From Paracoccus rhizosphaerae (GTDB taxonomy: Bacteria > Pseudomonadota > Alphaproteobacteria > Rhodobacterales > Rhodobacteraceae): DNA of 64,000 bases. Positions 56,783 to 64,000 of the stretch are shown piece after piece. Numbering within the stretch: the first letter of the stretch is position 1; the number at the start of each line of letters is the position of its first letter. The notes beneath the pieces are model-generated. The model ran no database searches and was not told the DNA's origin. It worked only from the letters and a program-made list of their open reading frames with translations. Location of the stretch: assembly GCF_026162645.1 (NCBI RefSeq), contig NZ_JAOTBE010000006.1:1-64000 (forward strand), in the 5' to 3' direction. Both the position numbers and the translations under genes were made by a program.

Positions 56783-57883
56783 TCAGGAAAGGCTGCCTTT
56801 GTAGTCGTCAAAGCCGAAGCTGCGGACGGTGCGGACCGATCCGTCCTCCTCCAGCCGGGCGATGGCGGGCATGGCCACGCCGTTGAACCAGTTCTTCTTG
56901 ACCATGGTATAGCCGGCCGCATCGTCGATGCTGATCCGGTCGCCGACCTGCAGCGGACGCTGGAACCGCGCCTCGCCGAAGATGTCGCCGGCCAGACAGG
57001 TCTTGCCGGCCACCTGATAGGCATGGTCGCCCGACTGCGGCAGCTTTGCGGTTTCGCGATAGATCAGCAGGTCCAGCATGTGCGCCTCGGTGCTGCTGTC
57101 GACGATGGCGATCTTCTTGCCGTTGTCGATGATGTCCAGGACTGACACCTCCAGCGTGGTGGTGCGGGTGATGCTGGCCTCGCCGGGCTCCAGGAACGCC
57201 TGCACGCCGAAGCGGTCCTGGAAGGCCTTCAGCCGGTCGGCCAGGCGCTGCAGCGGATAGCCTTCGCCGGTGAAATGAATGCCGCCGCCCAGGGACACCC
57301 AGTCCAGCCGCTTCAGCAGGCCGCCGAACTCATCCTCGATCCGGGTCAACTGGCGGTCGAAAAGCTCGAAGTCGGCATTTTCGCAATTGTAGTGGATCAT
57401 CACGCCATTGATGCGGTCCAGCGCGCCTTCCAGCCGCGCGGGGTCGGCCTCGCCCAGGCGAGAGAACGGCCGCGCGGGGTCGGCCAGATCGAAGCCGCTG
57501 GTCGAAAAGCGCGGGTTCAGGCGCAGGCCGGTGGCGATGCCCTTGGTGCGGTCGGCGAAGCGGTCCAGCTGCGACAGGCTGTTGAAGATGATCTTGTCGG
57601 CATAGCTGACGGCTTCGTCGATCTCGTGGTCGGCCCAGGCCACGGAATAGGCGTGGGTCTCGCGGCCAAACTCCTCATGCCCCAGTCGCAGCTCGAACAA
57701 CGACGAGGAGGTCGTCCCGTCCATGTACTCGCGCATCAGGTCGAAGACCGACCAGGTGGCAAAGCATTTCAGCGCCAGCAGCGCCTTGGCGCCCGATGCC
57801 TCTCGCAGCCAGGCGACCTTCTCCATGTTGGCGCGCAGCTTTGCCATGTCGATCAGGTAATATGGCGTCTGCGGCAGGGTCAT
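56783..57883 (-). CDS. nspC: Carboxynorspermidine decarboxylase
   Basis: 366 aa, PLP enzyme of the alanine-racemase fold. The lysine for the Schiff base is K39 in LLALKCF. SLGGGIHFTGEGYP binds the cofactor phosphate, and MVKKNWFNGVAMPA is near the C terminus. It removes CO2 from carboxynorspermidine or carboxyspermidine to give the triamine. The ATG at 57883 follows GAAGG; a longer frame begins 28 codons upstream but is not conserved. A run of 13 G lies 110 bases before its ATG. Confidence 0.94.
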   Translation of the reverse strand: MTLPQTPYYLIDMAKLRANMEKVAWLREASGAKALLALKCFATWSVFDLMREYMDGTTSSSLFELRLGHEEFGRETHAYSVAWADHEIDEAVSYADKIIFNSLSQLDRFADRTKGIATGLRLNPRFSTSGFDLADPARPFSRLGEADPARLEGALDRINGVMIHYNCENADFELFDRQLTRIEDEFGGLLKRLDWVSLGGGIHFTGEGYPLQRLADRLKAFQDRFGVQAFLEPGEASITRTTTLEVSVLDIIDNGKKIAIVDSSTEAHMLDLLIYRETAKLPQSGDHAYQVAGKTCLAGDIFGEARFQRPLQVGDRISIDDAAGYTMVKKNWFNGVAMPAIARLEEDGSVRTVRSFGFDDYKGSLS

Positions 57884-57992
57884 GGGCGGCTTCCTTCGGT
57901 GGCGCGGACGGGACGGCGTGCAAGGCCGCCGATATAGCCATGCCCCTTGTTCTTCGCAAGGAAACATGACGCGCCGGTGACTGGTCCCGCGT

Positions 57993-58005
57993 GGGGGGGG
58001 GGGGG
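57993..58005. repeat. Homopolymeric run of 13 G (13 C on the minus strand)
   Basis: Thirteen consecutive G on the plus strand, between the stop of the 130-aa gene and the nspC start, 110 bases upstream of that ATG. It is the longest homopolymer I noticed in the window. Such runs are prone to slippage and to sequencing error. Confidence 0.9.
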
Positions 58006-58008
58006 CGA

Positions 58009-58401
58009 TCAGCGGCGGGCGTGGTCCGCGGCAAAGCGGCGCAGCTCTCGCTTGACCAGCTCAAGCTCGGCCCGCAGCGTCGCCACCTCGGCCATCAGAT
58101 CGGCGTCCAGAGGCCGGCCCGCCATCAGCGCAAGCCGCGCCAGCACTTGGCCGTCGGGCCGCGCATCCTCGCCCGGTGCGCCGTCATCCGACTTGAGGAG
58201 AAGCGTCTGCACGCCGCTGGTCAGGACCTCGGCAGGCAGGGACAGTGCCAGATGCCAGGCGTCCTTCCGTTCCGCGACCGGGACCGCCTCGGCCAGGATC
58301 TCTCCGTGCTGGACCAGGATCACGCGGGCCGGCGCCGTCTCCCCGCGCAGGCAACCGCGCCAGATGCCGCCGCGAACGCCATGATCTTCGAATGTCAGCA
58401 T
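58009..58401 (-). CDS. Conserved hypothetical protein, 130 aa
   Basis: A predicted soluble protein starting MLTFEDHGVRGGIWRG, with a middle beta-rich region and a helical C terminus (DLMAEVATLRAELELVKREL). It is probably a short coiled-coil scaffold. I do not recognise the family. The stop is 3 bases from the 13-G run. The DUF6478 stop is 10 bases upstream of its ATG, so the two are coupled. Confidence 0.75.
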   Translation of the reverse strand: MLTFEDHGVRGGIWRGCLRGETAPARVILVQHGEILAEAVPVAERKDAWHLALSLPAEVLTSGVQTLLLKSDDGAPGEDARPDGQVLARLALMAGRPLDADLMAEVATLRAELELVKRELRRFAADHARR

Positions 58402-58411
58402 GACGCTCCCC

Positions 58412-59200
58412 TCACATCTGTGCCCGCGGATGGCGCGACAGGATCGCGTCGCGCAGCGCGATCGCGTTCATGTGCGGCGCCTCGAAGATCACGTCCAGCC
58501 ATGCCTTGTCCACCGATCGCTGCGACAGCTCGGCATAGCCCAGGTCGAACTCGATGATGCGGGGGCAGTGCCGTCCGGCGATGTCGTCGCCCATCTTGCG
58601 CAGCAGCGTTTCGGTGTTGGGCCCCTGCTGGATGTTCAGCCGCGCATAGACGGCGATGGGCCGTTCCGCCTGCAGGATCGCTTCCAGCCGCAGCACATGG
58701 TGCCCTGCAAGATCTTCCAGCGCCGCAGGCGGCAGGGACAGGGAGAACGACAGGAAGCTGCCGGTAAACCCCATCACCTCGAGCAGCAGGCCGAAATCGG
58801 ACAGGTCCGTCGCACGGCGGTTCTGGACCTGGCGCAGGATCAGCGCGCGCTCGCGGCAGTCGTGAAACAGCGCCACCTCGTCCGACAGCCACTTGCCATC
58901 GCTAGGCGCGACCAGCGCGGGCGTGACCGCGCGGGTCCGCATCACCTGCGGGCGCCAGCGCCAGTCGGTTCCGGGCGGCAGCTCGATGCGCAGCAGCGAA
59001 TCGCGCGGTCCAAGCGCGCGTGCATCGGCGGCCTGCAGAAATCGCCCGAGGACATGCTGAAGGTCCCGCGCCTCGTCCTGCAGGGCGACCGAGACGGGTT
59101 TGGCCCGGCGCAGGGCGCTGTCGTGCATCCGCTGCCACTGGCGCGCCGCATGGGCGCGGATGCGCCGCCGCAGCCACCCCCTGCCCGGCCTTACCGCCAC
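58412..59200 (-). CDS. DUF6478 protein
   Basis: About 262 aa from the GTG chosen here; an ATG at 59245 or 59377 would give a longer form. The core has LLRIELPPGTDWRWRPQ, CRERALILRQVQNRRATD and LLEVMGFTGSFLSFS. The LRRxIRxHAAxQWQRM region near the start is a basic helix. This matches a Rhodobacteraceae family of unknown function. GTG was preferred because the longer forms begin in non-conserved sequence that approaches or overlaps phhB. Confidence 0.7.
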   Translation of the reverse strand: MAVRPGRGWLRRRIRAHAARQWQRMHDSALRRAKPVSVALQDEARDLQHVLGRFLQAADARALGPRDSLLRIELPPGTDWRWRPQVMRTRAVTPALVAPSDGKWLSDEVALFHDCRERALILRQVQNRRATDLSDFGLLLEVMGFTGSFLSFSLSLPPAALEDLAGHHVLRLEAILQAERPIAVYARLNIQQGPNTETLLRKMGDDIAGRHCPRIIEFDLGYAELSQRSVDKAWLDVIFEAPHMNAIALRDAILSRHPRAQM

Positions 59201-59339
59201 GCCAGGTCCCGCCCGAACCGGCAGCGCAAGGCGTGCGGATGGCATCTGCCGGAACAAGGATCGATCATTCGCCGCAACCCGCCACCACCTGACTGCGACC
59301 GGAATAGACGCTGGCAGGACCGGCGACAACCCTTGCGTG

Positions 59340-59675
59340 TCAGGCCACCAGCGCGTCCAGCCGGGCTGCACAGACAAAATCGTTCCGCGTCAGACCGCCC
59401 GCCTCGTGCGTGGTGAAGGTGACGGCGCAATAGCCCCAGCCGAAGGCGATGTCGGGATGGTGGCCCTGCTTGTTTCCAAGCCAGGCAGCCAAGTTCGCCA
59501 TCTCGACCGCCTTGGCAAAGCCCTTGAACTCGAATCGGCGGGTGATGGCGGTGCCGTTATCAGAGAGCGTCCAGCCGGTCAGCTGGTCCATCATCTGGCG
59601 GGCCGTGGCGTCATCCAGCGCGGGCGTGCCGCCCTTGCAGGGTTCACAGGTGCTGGTGGCAAGATCATCGGTCAT
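59340..59675 (-). CDS. phhB: Pterin-4a-carbinolamine dehydratase
   Basis: 111 aa. PhhB dehydrates the 4a-hydroxy-tetrahydropterin formed by PhhA and so recycles the cofactor. The active-site histidines H72, H73 and H90 are visible in GHHPDIAFGWGYCAVTFTTHEAGGLT (split over residues 71-96). The N terminus has an unusual CEPCKGG pair of cysteines. The ATG is 9 bases past the phhA stop. Confidence 0.95.
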   Translation of the reverse strand: MTDDLATSTCEPCKGGTPALDDATARQMMDQLTGWTLSDNGTAITRRFEFKGFAKAVEMANLAAWLGNKQGHHPDIAFGWGYCAVTFTTHEAGGLTRNDFVCAARLDALVA

Positions 59676-59684
59676 GGCATCTCC

Positions 59685-60476
59685 TCAGGCGGCCGTCTTG
59701 GGCGGATATTTCGGTTCGTGCAGCCCCAGTGCACGGGCCTGGCCGATGTCGGCCAGCAGGTCGCGCCTGGCGGCGGCGAACAGGTCGTCCAGATCGTCTA
59801 TCACGAAATAGACCGGCTGGTGGATGTCGATGCGATAGGGCGTGCGCAGGATGTCGATGACATCGAAGGGCCGGTGTTCCGGCTGGCCCGAGATCGCCCA
59901 GGGCAGTTCGGTGACGGAACTCGCCAGCCCCGACCCCAGGGCCTTCAACTGGTCACCTTCCCGCATCAGCCCGAACTCGATCGAGAACCAATAAAGGCGG
60001 ATCAGCCAGCTGTAGTCGGCTTTGTCGCAGCGGGTCCCCGCCTCGCCGATGGCCTGGCTGAAGGCCGCAAAGGCCGGATCCGTCAGCAGCGGCGTATGAC
60101 CGAAGATCTCGTGGAAGATGTCCGGCTCCTCGATATAGTCGAAGTGCTGGCGCTTGCGGATGAAGCTGGCGGCAGGGAAGGTGCGGTTGGCCAGCATGCC
60201 GAAGAAGCGGCCAAAGCCGATCAGCGCCGGCACGGGTTCCACCCGCCAGCCGGTCAGCGTGCCCAGCTTCGCCGACACGTCGGGACATTGCGGCACGCGG
60301 TCGGTTGGCAGGTCCAGAAGCTCCAGCCCGCGCAGATAGGGGGCGGCCATGTGCCGCTGCGCCGCTGGCATCTGCTGGGCGACAAGATCGCGCCAGACAG
60401 CGTCTTCGTCGGCGTCATAGGCGATGAAGCCCTGCGCATCGGGATGTTTCGCTTCGTATTCAGTCGATTTGGGCAT
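59685..60476 (-). CDS. phhA: Phenylalanine 4-monooxygenase
   Basis: 263 aa, single catalytic domain as in bacterial enzymes. It hydroxylates Phe to Tyr with tetrahydropterin and Fe(II). Iron ligands are H122 and H127 in DIFHEIFGH and E167 in FSIEFG. The ATG at 60476 has GAGGAGG upstream; the open frame before it is not conserved. A TATACT -10 (60499-60504) is just upstream. The divergent Lrp-type gene is the obvious regulator candidate. Confidence 0.97.
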   Translation of the reverse strand: MPKSTEYEAKHPDAQGFIAYDADEDAVWRDLVAQQMPAAQRHMAAPYLRGLELLDLPTDRVPQCPDVSAKLGTLTGWRVEPVPALIGFGRFFGMLANRTFPAASFIRKRQHFDYIEEPDIFHEIFGHTPLLTDPAFAAFSQAIGEAGTRCDKADYSWLIRLYWFSIEFGLMREGDQLKALGSGLASSVTELPWAISGQPEHRPFDVIDILRTPYRIDIHQPVYFVIDDLDDLFAAARRDLLADIGQARALGLHEPKYPPKTAA

Positions 60477-60498
60477 GATGGGTTCCTCCTCAGGGTTC

Positions 60499-60504
60499 AG
60501 TATA
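60499..60504 (-). promoter_or_regulatory. -10 box of the phhAB promoter
   Basis: TATACT on the minus strand, ending 23 bases before the phhA ATG. No good -35 exists at 16-18 bases, which suggests an activator-dependent promoter. The 118-base gap to the divergent Lrp-type gene would hold its binding site. Confidence 0.5.
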
Positions 60505-60594
60505 CCCCGGATCGGCGGCAAACCTTGCCAGAATCCCTTACCAAATGCGACAACAGGGCACAGCATTCCCAAAGGCGCGCGATGTGGAAACCCG

Positions 60595-61056
60595 ATGCCC
60601 GAATTGGACGAAACCGACCGCCGCCTTCTGCGGCTTTTTCAGCGCGACACGACATTATCGACTCAGGCTCTCGCCGAGGCTGCCGGCCTTTCGACCTCGC
60701 CGGCCTGGCGGCGCCTTCGCCGCCTGATCGAGACGGGGGTGATCGACCGCCAGGTGGCCCTTGTCACGCCCGCACAGGCCGGGCTGCACGCCATGGCCTA
60801 TGTCCAGGTGTCGCTGCTGGACCATACCGAGCCGTCGCTGGCGCGCTTCGACCGCTTCGTTCAGACCGAGGATCAGGTTCTGGAATGTGCGACCATCACC
60901 GGCACCTCGGATTACCAGCTGAAGATCATTGCACCCGACCCCGAGGGGCTGGAGCATTTCCTGATGCGCCGGATGCTGCCCCTGGGCATCATCCGCAGCA
61001 CGGTGACGCATTTCATCCTGCGCCAGACGAAATACACAACCGCCCTGCCCTTGTGA
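60595..61056 (+). CDS. Lrp/AsnC family regulator
   Basis: 153 aa. N-terminal winged helix (LDETDRRLLRLFQRD... TSPAWRRLRRLIETGVI, residues 4-55), then the RAM amino-acid-binding domain with CATITGTSDYQLKI. It is divergent from phhAB, so control of phenylalanine use is likely. ATG 60595 is preceded by GGAAA. The stop abuts the stop of the convergent cls gene (TGATCA). Confidence 0.94.
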   Translation: MPELDETDRRLLRLFQRDTTLSTQALAEAAGLSTSPAWRRLRRLIETGVIDRQVALVTPAQAGLHAMAYVQVSLLDHTEPSLARFDRFVQTEDQVLECATITGTSDYQLKIIAPDPEGLEHFLMRRMLPLGIIRSTVTHFILRQTKYTTALPL

Positions 61057-62493
61057 TCACAACAGCGGTGATGCGAGCGCCAGCAGATTGTTGCGCATCC
61101 GGCGCCCCCTGCTCCAGCCCCTCACCTCCTCCAGCGTCAGTTCGTGCGCGCGTTCGACATAGGTCTTCTGGCGGGCGTCCAGCTCGGCCACGACCTCGCG
61201 GTCGATGATGGCCATGTTGACCTCGTAGTTCAGCTCGAAGCTGCGCCGGTCCAGGTTGGCGCTGCCGATCATCGCCATCTGCCCGTCCACCGTCATGATC
61301 TTGGAATGCAGCAACCCGCCCTCGAACAGCATCAGCCGGACACCCGCCGCCAGCAGGCCATAGTAGAACCCCTGGCTGGTCGCGCCGACGATCAGGCTGT
61401 CGTTGCGCGCCGGCAGCAGCATGGTCACGTGAACGCCCCGCCGCGCGGCGGCCCGGATCGCCGCATCCAGCGCCGCGTCGGGCACATAATAGGGCGTCGT
61501 TATGACCACCCGGTCACGTGCCGCGTGCAGCATTCCCGACAGGCAGTCCGACATGCTGCCCGCCCGCAGGTCGGGCCCCGTCGCGATGACCTGCGTGATA
61601 CTGCCGGGATCGGCGACCGGCTGGACCGGCTGCAGCATGTCGCCCAGGTCGCGGCCGGTATAGCTCATCCAGTCACCCAAGAAGACCGCCTGCAGTTGCC
61701 GGACCGCCGGTCCCTCGACCGAAACCAGAAGATCGACCCAGGGCGCGAAACGCGGCTTGATGGCGAAGGCCGTGTCCGACCCGTTCCGGCTTCCGGTGAA
61801 GGCGATGCGGTTGTCGATCACCACGATCTTGCGGTGGTTGCGCAGGTCCAGCCGCTGGAACAGGATGCTGACGAAGGGCAGGCCCCAAGGGAAGGCGGTC
61901 ACGCACTCCGCCCCGCCCTGCTGCATGCGGTCCCAGATCTCGGACCGCACGATGCCGCGCGATCCCAGGGCGTCGACGATGACCCGGCACTGGACGCCCC
62001 GCGCCTCGGCGCGGATGATCGCCTCGGCCAGCTTGATGCCGCTGACATCGGGCAGCCAGATGTAGAAGACCACATGCACATGATCCTGCGCGGCGTCGAT
62101 CGCCTCGACCATCCGGTCGATGGCCGCATCGCTTTCAGGCAGCAGGCGGATGCGGTTGCCGCTGACCGGCGGCATCCCTCCGACCGCCGCGTTGGCTGCC
62201 GTCACCGCCCGCGTGTCGTCGGGCACCGGCGGCCATGTCGCGGGGCTGGGGCTGCGCAGCCCGGTCAGCCGGTCGCGCACGTCGGCCATGCGCTGGACCT
62301 CGGCCCGGTTCATGCGCACCTCGCCGAACAGCAGATATGCCAGCACACCCAAGACCGGCACCGCCTGCACCACCATGACCCAGACCAGCCGCACCGACGG
62401 CTCGGTCCGCGGGCGCAGCAGCACGCGCACGATGACCGCCAGCGACAGCGAAGTATGCAGCAGGAAGAACAGCGTGGCCCACATGGGCCGCAT
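61057..62493 (-). CDS. cls: Cardiolipin synthase (PLD-type)
   Basis: 478 aa. Two N-terminal membrane helices (about residues 3-25 and 35-56) with an Arg-rich tail, then two PLD domains. [19 protein letters not shown] (about residue 219) and [21 protein letters not shown] (about residue 395, split) are the two HxK(x4)D sites. It condenses phosphatidylglycerols to cardiolipin. The frame is open much further upstream, but that part is antisense to accD. Three nearby ATG codons (62496, 62493, 62484) are possible. Confidence 0.94.
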   Translation of the reverse strand: MRPMWATLFFLLHTSLSLAVIVRVLLRPRTEPSVRLVWVMVVQAVPVLGVLAYLLFGEVRMNRAEVQRMADVRDRLTGLRSPSPATWPPVPDDTRAVTAANAAVGGMPPVSGNRIRLLPESDAAIDRMVEAIDAAQDHVHVVFYIWLPDVSGIKLAEAIIRAEARGVQCRVIVDALGSRGIVRSEIWDRMQQGGAECVTAFPWGLPFVSILFQRLDLRNHRKIVVIDNRIAFTGSRNGSDTAFAIKPRFAPWVDLLVSVEGPAVRQLQAVFLGDWMSYTGRDLGDMLQPVQPVADPGSITQVIATGPDLRAGSMSDCLSGMLHAARDRVVITTPYYVPDAALDAAIRAAARRGVHVTMLLPARNDSLIVGATSQGFYYGLLAAGVRLMLFEGGLLHSKIMTVDGQMAMIGSANLDRRSFELNYEVNMAIIDREVVAELDARQKTYVERAHELTLEEVRGWSRGRRMRNNLLALASPLL

Positions 62494-62571
62494 CATTCCC
62501 GCCCGACCCGGCAATTGCAATTCCCCCCGTTGGGGCCTATCTGGGGCGGGAAACAGCCAAGGCCCTTCGCG

Positions 62572-63501
62572 ATGAACTGGATCACGAACTACGTCCGCCC
62601 GCGCATCAACTCGCTGTTCTCGCGCCGCGAGGTGCCCGAGAACCTGTGGACGAAGTGCCCCGAATGCGGGACGATGTTGTTTCACCGCGAACTGTCGGAC
62701 AACCTGAACGTCTGCACCAACTGCGACCACCACATGGCGATCACGCCACGCGACCGCTTCGCGGCGCTGTTCGACGGCGGCGCCTTCCTCGAGGTGAAGG
62801 TGCCCGACCCGGTCGCCGACCCGCTGCAGTTCCGCGACCAGAAGAAATACCCCGACCGCATGAAGGCCGCGCAGAAAGCCACCGGCGAAAAAGAGGCCAT
62901 GCTGGTCGCCGAGGGCGAGATCGGGCGCACCCCCGTCATCGCCGCCGGCCAGGACTTCAGCTTCATGGCCGGGTCGATGGGCATGTATGTCGGCAACGCC
63001 ATCGTCGCCGCCGCCGAACGCGCCGTCGAAACCGGCAAGCCGCTGGTGCTCTTCTCCGCTGCCGGTGGTGCGCGCATGCAGGAAGGCATCCTGTCGCTGA
63101 TGCAGATGCCCCGCACCACCGTTGCGGTCGAGATGCTGAAGGAAGCCGGCATCCCCTATATCGTCGTCCTGACCCACCCCACGACCGGGGGCGTCACCGC
63201 CAGCTATGCCATGCTGGGCGACATCCAGATCGCCGAACCGAACGCGCTGATCTGCTTCGCCGGACCCCGCGTCATCGAACAGACCATCCGCGAGAAACTG
63301 CCCGAGGGCTTCCAGCGCGCCGAATACCTGCTGGAACATGGCATGCTGGACCGCGTGACGCACCGCAAGCAGCTGCGCGACGACTTGATCTCGATCCTGC
63401 GCATGCTGGGCGGCCTGCCCGCGCCCACCCGCGCCGACCTTCCGGCCCCCGCCACGCCCGACATCGCGCCGCCCCCGCAGGCGGCGGCGCCGGCGGAATA
63501 A
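62572..63501 (+). CDS. accD: Acetyl-CoA carboxylase carboxyltransferase beta subunit
   Basis: 309 aa. The zinc ribbon has C29, C32, C48 and C51 in KCPECG and CTNCDHH. The crotonase-like core shows [23 protein letters not shown] and [17 protein letters not shown]. It moves CO2 from biotin to acetyl-CoA together with AccA (not in the window). The Pro/Ala-rich tail after residue 280 is disordered. It is followed by folC after a GC palindrome, the usual accD-folC pair. Confidence 0.97.
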   Translation: MNWITNYVRPRINSLFSRREVPENLWTKCPECGTMLFHRELSDNLNVCTNCDHHMAITPRDRFAALFDGGAFLEVKVPDPVADPLQFRDQKKYPDRMKAAQKATGEKEAMLVAEGEIGRTPVIAAGQDFSFMAGSMGMYVGNAIVAAAERAVETGKPLVLFSAAGGARMQEGILSLMQMPRTTVAVEMLKEAGIPYIVVLTHPTTGGVTASYAMLGDIQIAEPNALICFAGPRVIEQTIREKLPEGFQRAEYLLEHGMLDRVTHRKQLRDDLISILRMLGGLPAPTRADLPAPATPDIAPPPQAAAPAE

Positions 63502-63531
63502 CCTTCTTCTTTGTCACAATACCCCGGGGGT

Positions 63532-63549
63532 CCGGGGGCCGGCCCCCGG
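63532..63549. repeat. GC palindrome between accD and folC
   Basis: CCGGGGGCC joined to GGCCCCCGG, an 18-bp perfect palindrome 30 bases past the accD stop and close to the folC ATG. It resembles common gene-end repeats of this bacterial family (recalled). With no T run it is not a clear terminator. Confidence 0.6.
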
Positions 63550-63557
63550 CGGTATCC

Positions 63558-64000
63558 ATGAGCCAATCCGACCAGATCCTGGCGCGCCTGATGGCGCTGC
63601 ACCCCAAGGTCATCGACCTGTCGCTGGACCGGATGCACCGCATCCTGGCCGCGCTCGGCCATCCCGAACGCGCGATCCCGCCGGTGATCCACATCGCCGG
63701 CACCAACGGCAAGGGCAGCACGCAAGCGATGATCCGCGCCGGACTGCAGGCCGGCGGCGCGCGCGTCCACGCCTATACCTCGCCGCACCTGGCGCATTTC
63801 CATGAACGTATCCGGCTGGCGGGCGATCTGATCGGCGAAGACACCCTCGCCGCCACGCTCGAGGAGTGCGAGGCCGCGAATGACGGCCAGCCGATCACCT
63901 TCTTCGAGATCACGACCGCCGCTGCCTTCCTGGCCTTCTCTCGCGTGCCTGCGGACTATACCCTGCTCGAGGTCGGGCTTGGCGGCCGCTTGGACGCGAC
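63558..64000 (+). CDS. folC: Folylpolyglutamate/dihydrofolate synthase, 5' part
   Basis: The first 147 residues only; the gene runs off the window. The Mur-ligase-like P-loop AGTNGKGST occupies residues 48-56, followed by YTSPHLAHFHERIRL with the family folate-site residues, and EITTAAAFLAF. FolC adds glutamates to folates and makes dihydrofolate from dihydropteroate. The start ATG at 63558 lies 9 bases beyond the palindrome. Confidence 0.94.
   Translation, partial: MSQSDQILARLMALHPKVIDLSLDRMHRILAALGHPERAIPPVIHIAGTNGKGSTQAMIRAGLQAGGARVHAYTSPHLAHFHERIRLAGDLIGEDTLAATLEECEAANDGQPITFFEITTAAAFLAFSRVPADYTLLEVGLGGRLDA

Noticed and set aside
61144..62571. Long plus-strand frame leading into accD
   Set aside because: The part before 62572 is antisense to cls; accD starts at the zinc-ribbon region.
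62494..63363. N-terminal extension of the cls frame on the minus strand
   Set aside because: Antisense to accD; the membrane helices of Cls begin at about 62493.

Overview
The window is high-GC alphaproteobacterial chromosome, most likely from Rhodobacteraceae and close to Paracoccus. The evidence is the gene content and order: hemY - Mic60/mitofilin-like - hemD facing tsaD-gpsA; DUF4170, DUF6478 and DUF1289 proteins; a divergent KdtA-like gene before lpxK; usp-nfu-tsaB-rimI; soxBDAG sarcosine oxidase; and carboxynorspermidine synthesis. Nearly all of it is core or common metabolic DNA. I see no prophage, CRISPR array, complete insertion sequence, integrase or recognisable defence island.

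Layout: tRNA-Thr(CGU) and the hemY/Mic60/hemD group on the minus strand (0.16-4.1 kb). A plus-strand run tsaD-gpsA-YciI-EVE-DUF4170-kdtA-like-lpxK-micro-ORF-xpaC-like-truA (4.2-11.2 kb), most members overlapping by 1-4 bases. A lone sugar transferase. usp/nfu/tsaB/rimI (12.2-14.3 kb). A nucleoside-uptake operon, BMP-type binding protein, double ABC ATPase, two permeases and purine nucleoside phosphorylase (14.3-19.9 kb), with a good sigma70-like promoter. Then mnmH and an L,D-transpeptidase (minus). A copper group follows: copA and a GDSL esterase (plus) facing PCuAC and a small Cys/His secreted protein (minus). Next come rpmB, ada, meaB, a SoxS-like thioredoxin, serS, an unknown membrane protein, der-bamB-yfgM-like, a frameshifted glyoxalase-fold gene and sodB. 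The heterotetrameric sarcosine oxidase operon (36.5-42.0 kb) carries an extra small membrane protein and a readable promoter. ccmI-ruvX, DUF1289, cbpA-like, aldo/keto reductase, an orphan LuxR-type AHL receptor and a phospholipase-D-like protein follow. After these lie a zinc-type CDF exporter, a frameshifted CLC gene, a chemoreceptor, an AI-2E-family permease, the polyamine pair nspC/carboxynorspermidine dehydrogenase behind a run of 13 G, the phhAB phenylalanine catabolism pair with a divergent Lrp/AsnC regulator, a cardiolipin synthase, accD and the start of folC.

How genes work together: tsaD and tsaB belong to the t6A tRNA-modification machine. kdtA-like/lpxK serve lipid A/Kdo synthesis. 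BMP-ABC plus PNP import nucleosides and cleave them. CopA exports Cu(I), and PCuAC handles it in the periplasm. Sarcosine oxidase feeds one-carbon units to folate. PhhB recycles the pterin cofactor of PhhA.

The points most worth a second look are two single-base frameshifts (35.4 kb and the G6 run at 51.26 kb), the 13-G tract at 58.0 kb, an 18-bp inverted repeat before the orphan luxR-type gene, a 26-bp palindrome inside tsaB, the small membrane protein in the sarcosine oxidase operon, and a KdtA-like protein that appears to have Asp where the family has its catalytic Glu. No convincing new multi-gene system was found.
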